64,000 nucleotides of DNA, from the NCBI GenBank assembly GCA_017633255.1, contig JAGBPS010000002.1:1-64000 (forward strand). Direction: 5' to 3'. Position 1 is the stretch's first letter, and each line of letters begins with the position of its first letter. Positions 17,416 to 25,114 of this stretch are shown in pieces. A model generated the notes under the pieces. That model saw nothing but the letters and a program-made list of their open reading frames with translations. It had not been told where the DNA came from and made no database searches. Source of the stretch: Bacteroidales bacterium. GTDB lineage: Bacteria > Bacteroidota > Bacteroidia > Bacteroidales > WCHB1-69. The translations under genes were made by a program, and so were the position numbers.

Positions 17416-18147
17416 TTATTTCCTCAACTCAAAATTACTTCCCAGATACACCTTCCTCACCTGCGGGTCGGCGGCCAGTTCCTCGGCGGTGCCGGCTTTC
17501 AGCACGCTGCCCTCGAAGAGCAGGTAGGCGCGGTCGGTGATGGACAGGGTCTCATGAACGTTGTGGTCGGTGATAAGGATGCCGATGTTCTTGTCCTTCA
17601 GCTTGGCTACAATGGTCTGGATGTCTTCCACCGCGATAGGGTCAACGCCGGCAAAAGGTTCGTCCAAAAGAATGAACTTCGGGTTAGAGGCCAGACAGCG
17701 GGCGATTTCGCAGCGGCGGCGCTCGCCACCGGACAGGTTGCTACCTTTGTTCTTCCGCACTTTCTGCATGTTGAACTCCGAAATCAACTCTTCCAAGCGG
17801 TCCTTCTGCTCCGCTTTGGTCATGTCGGTGAATTGCAATATGGCCATGATATTGTCCTCTACACTCAGGTTGCGGAAAACGGAGGCTTCCTGGGGCAGGT
17901 AGGCGATACCCATCTGCGCACGTTTGTACATGGCCATGCCGGTGATGTCGTTGTCGTCCAGGAAAATCTTGCCTTCCAACGGTTGGATAAGCCCCACAAT
18001 CATGTAGAAGGAGGTGGTTTTGCCGGCACCGTTAGGACCGAGCAGACCCACAATCTCCCCTTGCTTCACATTGATGGAGACATGGTTCACCACGGTGCGG
18101 TGCTTGTATTGCTTGACTAAGTTATCAGTTCGGATGGTACTTATCAT
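17416..18147 (-). CDS. lptB: LPS export ABC transporter ATP-binding protein LptB
   Basis: 243 residues with Walker A ([18 protein letters not shown]), Q-loop, signature ([17 protein letters not shown]), Walker B ([13 protein letters not shown]) and H-loop ([10 protein letters not shown]). The [20 protein letters not shown] segment and overall length are characteristic of LptB. It powers extraction of LPS from the inner membrane with an LptF/LptG pair; an LptF/G-type permease is at 36947-38062, far away, as often in Bacteroidota. Repeats lie on both sides. Confidence 0.95.
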   Translation of the reverse strand: MISTIRTDNLVKQYKHRTVVNHVSINVKQGEIVGLLGPNGAGKTTSFYMIVGLIQPLEGKIFLDDNDITGMAMYKRAQMGIAYLPQEASVFRNLSVEDNIMAILQFTDMTKAEQKDRLEELISEFNMQKVRKNKGSNLSGGERRRCEIARCLASNPKFILLDEPFAGVDPIAVEDIQTIVAKLKDKNIGILITDHNVHETLSITDRAYLLFEGSVLKAGTAEELAADPQVRKVYLGSNFELRK

Positions 18148-18159
18148 ATTAGGTTACAG

Positions 18160-18266
18160 GTTTCAGGTTACAGGGGTTAGTGTTTAAGGGGAGTTTCGCT
18201 TCGCTCAAGGGGAGTTAGGCTGCGCCTAGGGGGAGTCTCACACTTCGTGTTCGAGGGGAGTTTAAA
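18160..18266. repeat. GGGGAGT-spaced hairpin cluster
   Basis: After GGTTACAGGTTTCAGGTTAC iterations, the spacer GGGGAGT alternates with short cores: TTCGCTTCGCTCAA, TAGGCTGCGCCTA, and CTCACACTTCGTGTTCGA. The architecture is like that at 57845-57920 in the opposite orientation. No gene. Confidence 0.65.
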
Positions 18267-18384
18267 TTCCCCTTCTGTTAGATTTGACGAGTGAGCGAGT
18301 GCAGATTCATAGTTTACTTTGAGTATGCCGAGCGAAGAGGAAAAGAAGACGGAGTCTTCAAGGGTGCCCGAAGGGCGGGGTAGT
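18267..18384. repeat. CCCCTTCT...GCGGGGTAGT element, long copy B
   Basis: 118 bp beginning TTCCCCTTCTGTTAGATTTG and ending with GCCC-GAA-GGGC and GGGGTAGT, in the same orientation as copy A at 13845-13964. The shared interior includes GAGCGAG...GCAGA and GAGTATGCCGAGCGA. The internal hairpin differs (AAGACGGAGTCTT against GGAGGCGTAGCCTCC) but is preserved as a hairpin at the same place. Confidence 0.75.
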
Positions 18385-18425
18385 ACAATTTTCAGTTTTC
18401 AACTTTCAGTTTTCAGTTTTCAGTT
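18385..18425. repeat. TTTTCAGTTTTCAG iterations
   Basis: Iterations of CAGTTTTCA run up to and into the end of the SRPBCC gene, whose last codons (KTETEN and stop) read through the first unit. The reverse orientation is seen at 7105-7125. Confidence 0.7.
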
Positions 18426-18808
18426 TCCGTCTTTACCCGGTCGGCAATCATATCCACCAGATTCTGCAAAGGTTTATGCACCATGGCACTCAGGAAAATC
18501 GGAATTTCGGCGTCGATATCAGCGTGCAGGTCGGTGCCATCGTCCTTGCCATCCATGAAAATGGCGATGCTCACCGGGATATTCTTATCGTTGCTGGCGG
18601 TATAGATGATTTTGGATTCGGACTTCTCCGCGATGGTCAGTCGCATGGTGGCGATTCCCGGAATGGCGAACTGGCAGTAGTCTTCGCCCGCTTCCCAGTC
18701 CTTGACCTGCTCGGGAAGGAATTTTTCAAAATAGCTTAAATTACACAATTTGTCGTATACATCACGGTTACTAGCCCGCACATGAATGGTTTTTCCACTG
18801 ACTTTCAT
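18413..18808 (-). CDS. SRPBCC-fold protein (START/polyketide cyclase-like)
   Basis: 131 residues. It begins MKVSGKTIHVRASNRDVYDKLCNLSYFEKFLP, the usual first strand and helix of SRPBCC proteins, and continues with IPGIATMRLTIAEKSESKIIYTASN and a long C-terminal helix (MVHKPLQNLVDMIADRV). The fold has a hydrophobic pocket; the ligand is unknown. No signal peptide. The C-terminal tail KTETEN and the stop codon lie in repeat DNA, so the ancestral end may have been different. Confidence 0.8.
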   Translation of the reverse strand: MKVSGKTIHVRASNRDVYDKLCNLSYFEKFLPEQVKDWEAGEDYCQFAIPGIATMRLTIAEKSESKIIYTASNDKNIPVSIAIFMDGKDDGTDLHADIDAEIPIFLSAMVHKPLQNLVDMIADRVKTETEN

Positions 18809-18826
18809 ACTTATTTTATTTAGTTT

Positions 18827-18835
18827 GCAAAGATA
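18827..18835 (-). promoter_or_regulatory. Promoter element TATCTTTGC
   Basis: Minus-strand TATCTTTGC 19 bp before the SRPBCC start codon. Confidence 0.65.
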
Positions 18836-18879
18836 ATGAAAAATATTGAATTGGTGGTGTTTTGTTTTTTTATTCGTTT

Positions 18880-19170
18880 ATACGTTTATACGGGGAGACA
18901 CTCGCTGCGCTCGTTCGGGAAGACGCTCGCTGCGCTCGCTCGAGGAGTCGTTCACTTCGTTCACTCGGTTATACGATACCGTCTTCCCGTCTTCCCGAGT
19001 ACACGTAGTGTACGTCTCCACGTCTCCCCGAGCACACGTCAGTGTGCGTCTTCCCGAATGCACACAGTGCATGTCTTGACGAGCTCACGCAGTGAGCGTC
19101 TCCACGCCTCCACGAGTAGATTCATTAGCACATTAACCAATTAACTAATTTGCTAATTTGCTAATTATTT
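18880..19170. repeat. Dense hairpin cluster followed by TTTGCTAATT iterations
   Basis: Near-constant spacers (CGTCTCCCCGAG, CGTCTTCCCGAA, TGTCTTGACGAG, CGTCTCCACG) alternate with variable cores: GTACAC-GTA-GTGTAC, GCACAC-GTCA-GTGTGC, TGCAC-ACA-GTGCA, CTCAC-GCA-GTGAG, and duplicated CTCGCTGCGCTCG-like units at the left end. The AT-rich end (19120-19168) is the common TTTGCTAATT module. This 290-bp stretch has no credible gene; open frames across it are by-products of the repeats. Confidence 0.8.
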
Positions 19171-19174
19171 TTTG

Positions 19175-19183
19175 TATTTTTGC
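19175..19183 (+). promoter_or_regulatory. Promoter element TATTTTTGC
   Basis: TATTTTTGC lies 22 bp before the rmlD ATG. Confidence 0.65.
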
Positions 19184-19205
19184 ATTTTAAAACGAAAAGA
19201 AAGCA

Positions 19206-20072
19206 ATGGGCAATATTTTGATAACAGGTGCCAACGGACAGTTGGGTTGTTGTTTGCGGGACTTGTCGCATGGTGATGAGCGAAACCGCTATTTTTATAC
19301 CGATGTGGATGAGTTGGATATCACCAGTTTGGATCAGGTAGAGGATTATGTGTCGAAGCATGACATCGAGGTGATCATCAACGCCGCGGGCTACACGGCT
19401 GTGGACAGGGCCGAGCAAGATGTGGAGCGTTGCTTCTTGATCAATGCCGAGGCAACCCGCAACCTGGCTCAGGTGACCAAACGCCACGAGATTTTTCTGG
19501 TGCATATTTCTACCGATTATGTGTTTGAGGGTAATTTGGATATACCTCACAAACCCTACGACCCGATTAATCCGCAGTCTGTTTATGGCAAGTCGAAAGC
19601 TGCCGGCGAGCAGGCAATCTTTGATGCGGACTGTCATGCGGTGATTATCAGAACTTCGTGGCTGTATTCTGAATATGGTGGCAATTTCGTGAAGACGATG
19701 TTGCGTTTGGGACGCGAGAAGGAGGAACTCCGGGTGGTGGACGACCAGATTGGAGGTCCCACGTATGCCGGAGACCTGGCTCAGCTGATTCTGACCATCA
19801 TGCGGCAACGCGATTTTATCGAGGGGACGAAAATCTATCATTTTGCCGATCAGGGAGCCGTATCATGGTGCGATTTTGCGCGTCAGATTATGAGAAATGC
19901 TTCATTGTCGTGCAAAGTGATGCCTATAAGTACCGCTGAATACGGGGCTGCCGCACCGAGACCCGCTTTCTCTGTTTTTGACTTAAGTGCTGTTATTCAG
20001 GACTTTAGCATTGAAATTCCCCACTGGAGGGACAGTTTGCAGAAATGTATGCAAAAGATTGGTAATCAATAA
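19206..20072 (+). CDS. rmlD: dTDP-4-dehydrorhamnose reductase
   Basis: 288 residues. An extended SDR with the NAD(P)-binding GxxGxxG near the start (ILITGANGQLGCCL), the STDYVFEG motif with the catalytic Ser/Thr, and the catalytic YGKSKAAGE (YxxxK). It reduces dTDP-4-keto-L-rhamnose to dTDP-L-rhamnose for surface polysaccharides. No rmlA, B or C is nearby. It is transcribed from its own promoter and ends about 70 bp before the tRNA-Thr promoter. Confidence 0.94.
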   Translation: MGNILITGANGQLGCCLRDLSHGDERNRYFYTDVDELDITSLDQVEDYVSKHDIEVIINAAGYTAVDRAEQDVERCFLINAEATRNLAQVTKRHEIFLVHISTDYVFEGNLDIPHKPYDPINPQSVYGKSKAAGEQAIFDADCHAVIIRTSWLYSEYGGNFVKTMLRLGREKEELRVVDDQIGGPTYAGDLAQLILTIMRQRDFIEGTKIYHFADQGAVSWCDFARQIMRNASLSCKVMPISTAEYGAAAPRPAFSVFDLSAVIQDFSIEIPHWRDSLQKCMQKIGNQ

Positions 20073-20141
20073 TTTAATATTTTTCGTCAGAAAAAAGTGA
20101 AAAAAAATCACTTGAAATATTGCCAAGTAAAAAAAAAGATG

Positions 20142-20150
20142 TATTTTTGC
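20142..20150 (+). promoter_or_regulatory. Promoter element TATTTTTGC for tRNA-Thr-tuf
   Basis: TATTTTTGC lies 53 bp before the tRNA-Thr gene; the tRNA, tuf and tRNA-Trp are probably one transcript. Confidence 0.65.
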
Positions 20151-20202
20151 AGTCCCAAAAAGAAAGAGTTTTAGGGCACGTTCTTTGCATGTGATTTAAT
20201 AA

Positions 20203-20274
<72 letters not shown>

Positions 20275-20335
20275 CTTTTTTTATAGATTTTTCATTCAGC
20301 AAAATAATTTATTAAAAACCTTAATTTATAAGAAA

Positions 20336-21523
20336 ATGGCAAAAGAAAAATTTGATCGTTCGAAACCACACGTAAACGTTGGTACAATTGGTCACATCGA
20401 CCACGGTAAAACCACTCTGACCGCAGCTATCACCACTGTTTTGGCTGCCAAAGGTTTGTCAGAAGTAAGAAGCTTCGATTCTATCGATAACGCTCCCGAG
20501 GAAAAGGAACGTGGTATTACCATCAACACTGCTCACGTTGAGTATCAGACAGCTAACCGTCACTATGCTCACGTTGACTGCCCCGGTCACGCTGACTATA
20601 TTAAGAACATGGTAACTGGTGCCGCTCAGATGGACGGTGCTATTCTGGTTGTTGCCGCTACCGATGGTCCTATGCCTCAGACAAGAGAGCACATCCTTCT
20701 GGCAAAACAGGTAGGTGTTCCTAGAATGGTTGTTTTCATGAACAAGGTTGACATGGTGGATGACCCCGAATTGTTAGACCTCGTTGAAATGGAAGTTCGT
20801 GAACTGTTGTCATTCTATGGTTTCGACGGTGATAATACTCCTATCATCCGCGGTTCTGCTCTTGGTGGATTGAACCAAGAACCGAAGTGGGTTGAGAAAA
20901 TCATGGAACTCATGGATGCAGTTGACAGCTGGATTCCGCTTCCTGGCCGTGACAAAGATAAAGACTTCCTCATGCCTATCGAAGACGTGTTCTCAATCAC
21001 CGGTCGTGGTACCGTTGCTACCGGTAGAATTGAAACCGGTATCGTTCACACTGGCGATCCCGTTGATATCATCGGTATGGGCGCTGAAAAACTGAAATCA
21101 GTTGTTACCGGTGTTGAAATGTTCCGTAAGATTTTGGACGAAGGTGAAGCTGGCGATAACGTAGGTTTGCTGCTCCGTGGTATCGACAAAGACGAAATCC
21201 GTCGTGGTATGGTAATCGCAAAACCAGGTTCAATTAAACCTCACAAAGAATTCAAGGCTGAAGTTTATATCCTGAAGAAAGAAGAAGGTGGTCGTCACAC
21301 CCCGTTCCACAACAAATATCGTCCTCAGTTCTACTTCCGTACAACTGACGTTACCGGCGAAATCGTTCTGCCCGACGGCGTAGAAATGGTAATGCCTGGC
21401 GATAACTTGACCATCACTGTGAAACTGTTATCAGAAATCGCTATCAACAAGGGTCTGCACTTCGCTATCCGTGAAGGTGGTAGAACCGTTGGCGCTGGTC
21501 AGGTAACCGACATCTTAGACTAA
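20336..21523 (+). CDS. tuf: Elongation factor Tu
   Basis: 395 residues, full length. G1 [12 protein letters not shown]3 DCPGHADY, G4 NKVDM and G5 SAL are present, followed by the two beta-barrel domains ending [14 protein letters not shown]. It delivers aminoacyl-tRNA to the ribosome. Codon use differs from neighbours, with a preference expected for a highly expressed gene. The flanking tRNA-Thr and tRNA-Trp are the standard tuf context, but the secE-nusG-rplK genes that normally follow are absent here. Confidence 0.98.
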   Translation: MAKEKFDRSKPHVNVGTIGHIDHGKTTLTAAITTVLAAKGLSEVRSFDSIDNAPEEKERGITINTAHVEYQTANRHYAHVDCPGHADYIKNMVTGAAQMDGAILVVAATDGPMPQTREHILLAKQVGVPRMVVFMNKVDMVDDPELLDLVEMEVRELLSFYGFDGDNTPIIRGSALGGLNQEPKWVEKIMELMDAVDSWIPLPGRDKDKDFLMPIEDVFSITGRGTVATGRIETGIVHTGDPVDIIGMGAEKLKSVVTGVEMFRKILDEGEAGDNVGLLLRGIDKDEIRRGMVIAKPGSIKPHKEFKAEVYILKKEEGGRHTPFHNKYRPQFYFRTTDVTGEIVLPDGVEMVMPGDNLTITVKLLSEIAINKGLHFAIREGGRTVGAGQVTDILD

Positions 21524-21540
21524 TACTGAATCCAGTATAT

Positions 21541-21569
21541 CAAAGGGCTGACGTACTGCCAGCCCTTTG
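21541..21569 (+). terminator. Hairpin between tuf and tRNA-Trp
   Basis: Perfect 10-bp stem CAAAGGGCTG (21541-21550) with CAGCCCTTTG (21560-21569). Because no T-run follows and tRNA-Trp begins 5 bp later, it is more likely a partial terminator or RNA-processing structure than a full terminator. Confidence 0.6.
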
Positions 21570-21573
21570 TCTC

Positions 21574-21647
21574 AGGAGAGTAGTTTAATGGTAGAACAGT
21601 GGTCTCCAAAACCATCAGTGAGAGTTCGATTCTTTCCTCTCCTGCCA
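21574..21647 (+). tRNA. tRNA-Trp (anticodon CCA)
   Basis: Acceptor AGGAGAG pairs with CTCTCCT (21637-21643), discriminator G, and the 3' CCA is encoded (21645-21647). Anticodon stem TGGT/ACCA with loop CTCCAAA gives anticodon CCA. T-arm contains AGAGTTCGATTCTT. Confidence 0.95.
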
Positions 21648-21653
21648 TAACAA

Positions 21654-21685
21654 AAAACGAGGATGTAACAGTCCTCGTTTTTTTA
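21654..21685 (+). terminator. Rho-independent terminator after tRNA-Trp
   Basis: Stem AAAACGAGGA (21654-21663) with TCCTCGTTTT (21672-21681), then a run of T. It ends the tRNA-Thr-tuf-tRNA-Trp transcript and confirms that the usual secE-nusG continuation is missing. Confidence 0.85.
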
Positions 21686-21718
21686 TTGTTAAGCATGTAT
21701 ATCTCAAGAATTTTATGT

Positions 21719-21727
21719 ACCTTTGCA
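21719..21727 (+). promoter_or_regulatory. Promoter element TACCTTTGC for the radA-porQ operon
   Basis: TACCTTTGC lies 17 bp before the first gene of a six-gene unit with tiny or negative spacings (21744-29537). Confidence 0.65.
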
Positions 21728-21743
21728 GGTTAAATTTATTATT

Positions 21744-22631
21744 ATGGGAAAACTGACCATTCATACCATCAACTACCTGCGTACAGGTTACGAGGAGAAC
21801 GATATCACTCCAGAAGATTATATCTCGGCCATCTTGGAATACGACAATCAGGGCAATGTGATTTCAGAGAATACCTATAATCCTGATGCCACGCTTTTGT
21901 CCGCTACTACCACAGCATACGATGATAACCACCATCCTTTGCTGGTGAAGAACTACGACGGTGAGGGAATGCTTTGCGAGCAGGTCAGCAGCGTGTATGA
22001 AAATGGCCGCCTGGTAGAACAGAAACAGTGCTACGGCGAAGGTATGCCCGAATATACTACCCGCCTGGTGTATGAGAACGACCGCCTGCTCCGCCGCGAC
22101 TGCTACGATGAGGATGAGTTCTCTTATACCGAAAGAATCTTCACATACAACGACAAAGGACAGCTGGTGAAGGATGTGGAGTATGATGAGGATGGCAATG
22201 AGATGTATGTCACCACCATGCAGTACGACGAGAAAGGACGCGTGATTGTGCGTGTGCGCGATGAGGTACAGCAGAAAGACCGCCGTACTGTCAATTATGA
22301 ATATGACGAACAAGGCCGGAAAATCAAAGACCTGATTTACAATTATGAAGAGGCTTTGATTGCCAAGGTGTATTACCGCTACGACAGCGAGAACCGCCAG
22401 ACAGAGCAGGAAGAGGAGGATTTGGACCATTACCGGCTGACTACCTACGAATATGATGGCAACAATGTGGTGAAAATCTCCGCATACGACAAGGAGAAAA
22501 ACCTGTTGTCCTATACCATTTACACTTACGATGCAGAGGGAAGAGTGTTGACCCAGGACGCGTATTCCAATGATGAGGTGAATCCTTCTGTCTGCCGCTT
22601 GGTGAATCATACGGATTATAACAGAGAGTAA
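21744..22631 (+). CDS. YD/RHS-like repeat protein, function unknown
   Basis: 295 residues from ATG 21744. Repeats of about 22-30 residues with the core Y-D-x-x-G-[RQN]-[VL] are evident (LEYDNQGNVI, TYNDKGQLVKDVEYDEDGNE, QYDEKGRVI, EYDEQGRKIKD, RYDSENRQ, TYEYDGNNVVK, TYDAEGRVL), as in RHS/YD beta-repeats, but there is no signal peptide, no shell and no toxin domain. Cytosolic location is therefore inferred. It is the first gene of the operon and ends 2 bp before radA. Function unknown. Confidence 0.75.
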   Translation: MGKLTIHTINYLRTGYEENDITPEDYISAILEYDNQGNVISENTYNPDATLLSATTTAYDDNHHPLLVKNYDGEGMLCEQVSSVYENGRLVEQKQCYGEGMPEYTTRLVYENDRLLRRDCYDEDEFSYTERIFTYNDKGQLVKDVEYDEDGNEMYVTTMQYDEKGRVIVRVRDEVQQKDRRTVNYEYDEQGRKIKDLIYNYEEALIAKVYYRYDSENRQTEQEEEDLDHYRLTTYEYDGNNVVKISAYDKEKNLLSYTIYTYDAEGRVLTQDAYSNDEVNPSVCRLVNHTDYNRE

Positions 22632-22633
22632 TC

Positions 22634-24007
22634 ATGGCCAAGACCAAAACACAGTTCTTCTGCAAAAATTGTGGACACCAGTCCGCCCAGTGGATGGGGC
22701 GTTGCCCGTCGTGTGGCGAGTGGAACACCTTTGAGGAAGAAGTGCTGGTGCGCCAGGAGGCTCCCAAGGGTAAGTCCAATGCGCTTATCCGGCAGAGCAA
22801 ACCCAAACTGTTCAGCGAGATTTCCCTGCAGGAGATGCCACGTTTGCATTCGCATATCGGCGAGTTGGACCGCGTGTTGGGCGGAGGCATTGTGGCAGGC
22901 TCTATTACCTTGCTGGGCGGTGAGCCGGGTATCGGTAAATCGACCTTGTTGCTGCAGATGGCCTTGCAGATGACAGAGACCAAGATATTGTATGTTTCCG
23001 GTGAGGAGAGCGAGAGTCAGCTGAAGATGCGTGCCGAGCGTCTGGGAAGTCCTGATGCGCTGAAGCATTGCTATATTCTGACTGAAACCTCCACTCAGGA
23101 GATTTTCAAGCATATTGAGACCTTGCAACCCCAGTTGTTGATTGTGGATTCTATCCAGACTTTGCAGAGCAATCTGATAGATTCCGCTTCAGGATCGGTG
23201 TCACAAATCAAGGAGTGTGCCGCTGAGTTCCAGCATCTGGCCAAAACAACCGCTATTCCGGTATTCTTGATTGGTCATATCACCAAGGACGGCACGTTGG
23301 CGGGTCCCAAAATTTTGGAGCATATCGTGGATACGGTGCTGCAGTTCGAGGGCGACCAGCATTACGGCTATCGCATAGTGCGCTGTATCAAGAACCGCTT
23401 CGGTTCCACTTCCGAGTTGGGTATTTTCGAGATGAACGAGAATGGCCTGCGCGAGGTGCTCAATCCTTCCGAGATTCTGGTTTCCCAGCACGAAGAAGAT
23501 TATAGCGGCAGTGCTATCGCCGCGGTGATGGAGGGCAACCGTCCCATCATGATTGAGACCCAGAGTTTGGTGAGTTCAGCGGTTTATGGTACACCGCAGC
23601 GTTCGGCCACAGGATTCGACACCCGTCGTATGAACATGCTGCTGGCTGTGCTGGAAAAACGTTGCCGTTTCAAAATCGGAGCCAAGGATGTGTTTCTGAA
23701 CATCGCAGGTGGCATCCATGTGGAGGATCCGGCTATCAACCTGGCGGTGGTGGCCTCTATCCTGTCGTCAACGGCCGATATTGCCATCGATGCCAAAACC
23801 TGTTTTGCGGGCGAGCTGGGACTGAATGGCGAGGTGCGCCCTGTGACCCGTATCGAGCAGCGTATCATGGAGGCCAACAAGTTAGGCTTTACCCGCATGT
23901 TTGTGTCCAAATATAATTTGAAAGGTGTGAAATTGAGCGGTTTGAAAATCAAAATCCTGCCGATTTCACGAGTAGAGGAGATGTTGTCTTTATTATTTCA
24001 AGCATAA
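22634..24007 (+). CDS. radA: DNA repair protein RadA (Sms)
   Basis: 457 residues. N-terminal C4 zinc finger (CKNCGHQSAQWMGRCPSCGEW), RecA-like ATPase with Walker A (GGEPGIGKSTLLLQ) and Walker B (LLIVDSIQTL), the RadA-specific KNRFGST motif, and a C-terminal Lon-like domain (GIHVEDPAINLAVVASILSS). It processes recombination intermediates and branch-migrates D-loops. It lies 2 bp after the YD-repeat gene and 3 bp before porQ. Confidence 0.97.
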   Translation: MAKTKTQFFCKNCGHQSAQWMGRCPSCGEWNTFEEEVLVRQEAPKGKSNALIRQSKPKLFSEISLQEMPRLHSHIGELDRVLGGGIVAGSITLLGGEPGIGKSTLLLQMALQMTETKILYVSGEESESQLKMRAERLGSPDALKHCYILTETSTQEIFKHIETLQPQLLIVDSIQTLQSNLIDSASGSVSQIKECAAEFQHLAKTTAIPVFLIGHITKDGTLAGPKILEHIVDTVLQFEGDQHYGYRIVRCIKNRFGSTSELGIFEMNENGLREVLNPSEILVSQHEEDYSGSAIAAVMEGNRPIMIETQSLVSSAVYGTPQRSATGFDTRRMNMLLAVLEKRCRFKIGAKDVFLNIAGGIHVEDPAINLAVVASILSSTADIAIDAKTCFAGELGLNGEVRPVTRIEQRIMEANKLGFTRMFVSKYNLKGVKLSGLKIKILPISRVEEMLSLLFQA

Positions 24008-24010
24008 GAA

Positions 24011-25114
24011 ATGAAAAAATACTGGTTGCCGATATTGCTTTTGCTTTTCTCGACAGGTCTGATGGCCCAGTCGAACGGCAACTATGTGTATAATTTTCTG
24101 TCACTGAATTACTCCAGCCGTATTGCGGGCTTGGGTAGCAATCTGATTTCTGTTCACGACGAGGATCCGTCTATTATCACGACCAACCCTTCGTTGATTA
24201 GCGATAGACACCACACCTCGCTGATGATGAATTTCACTAACTATTTCAAAGGGAGTAATTATATTTCGGCGTTGTACTCACACTCTTTTGAGAAAGTCGG
24301 CAGTTTCGCTTTCGAGATGCGTTATGTCGGCTATGGTCGTTTTACGGAAACCGATGTGACAGGACAGGAGATTGGCTCGTTCCGTGCTGGCGATCTGGCT
24401 GCTATCGTGGGCTGGGGCCGGGAGTTGGGCAAGGGCTTTTCTGTTGGTGCCAGCCTGAAAATGATTTATTGTGGCTATGCTGATTACAATTCTTTCGGAA
24501 TAGCCGCTGATGTGGCAGGAACTTATTATAACGAGAAAAAACGGCTCTCTGTATCCTTGCTGTTCAAGAATATGGGCTCTGAACTGAAACCGTTCACTCC
24601 TGGCAATTTCGAAAAGTTGCCGTTTGATATACAGCTCGCTTTTTCCCAGCGTTTTGCCCATATTCCGGTGAGATACCACATTTCGTTACATTCGCTGTAT
24701 AAATGGAATATGGCTTACACGGGCACTGACAATCCTTTGTATTCAAAGGATGCCATTACCGGCGAAGTGCAGACACCCTCAAAGGCGGCCACGTTCTTCG
24801 ACAATTTGTTCCGTCATGTGGTGGTGGGCATCGAAATCATCCCAGTGAAGTACCTATCGCTGTATTTCGCTTATAATCATAATATTCATCAGGAAATGAA
24901 GATTCCGCAGAAGCGCAGTTTCGCGGGTTTCTCATACGGTTTCATGATCAATATCAGATCCATTCAGGTTGGTTTCTCTCGCAACCATTATGCGGTGGGA
25001 GCAGTACCTAACAATCTGACATTCAGTATGAATATTGAAGAATTGAGTAAGTTGTCCAAAGAAAACAAAGAAAAGAAATTAATACGTCAAAATCAAAAAA
25101 ATGAAAAAGATTAG
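24011..25114 (+). CDS. porQ: Type IX secretion system protein PorQ
   Basis: 367 residues. Signal peptide 1-20 (GLMAQS), then the family-specific start NYVYNFLSLNYSSRIAGLGSNLISVHDEDPSIITTNPSL, followed by alternating amphipathic strands of an outer-membrane beta-barrel (FadL/PorV-like) and a charged tail (KENKEKKLIRQNQKNEKD). PorQ is one of the shuttle/attachment-complex proteins that, with PorU, PorV and PorZ, handle cargo at the surface. It sits 3 bp after radA, and its 3' end overlaps the C25 protease gene by 14 bp, implying translational coupling. Confidence 0.9.
   Translation: MKKYWLPILLLLFSTGLMAQSNGNYVYNFLSLNYSSRIAGLGSNLISVHDEDPSIITTNPSLISDRHHTSLMMNFTNYFKGSNYISALYSHSFEKVGSFAFEMRYVGYGRFTETDVTGQEIGSFRAGDLAAIVGWGRELGKGFSVGASLKMIYCGYADYNSFGIAADVAGTYYNEKKRLSVSLLFKNMGSELKPFTPGNFEKLPFDIQLAFSQRFAHIPVRYHISLHSLYKWNMAYTGTDNPLYSKDAITGEVQTPSKAATFFDNLFRHVVVGIEIIPVKYLSLYFAYNHNIHQEMKIPQKRSFAGFSYGFMINIRSIQVGFSRNHYAVGAVPNNLTFSMNIEELSKLSKENKEKKLIRQNQKNEKD

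Noticed and set aside
18888-19120. CRISPR-like alternation of constant and variable segments
   Set aside because: The variable parts are self-complementary rather than spacer-like and only 13-20 bp long; the constant parts are degenerate. Reported as a hairpin cluster instead.
20275-20285. T-run after tRNA-Thr as terminator
   Set aside because: No stem other than the tRNA itself precedes it, and tuf follows without another promoter element.
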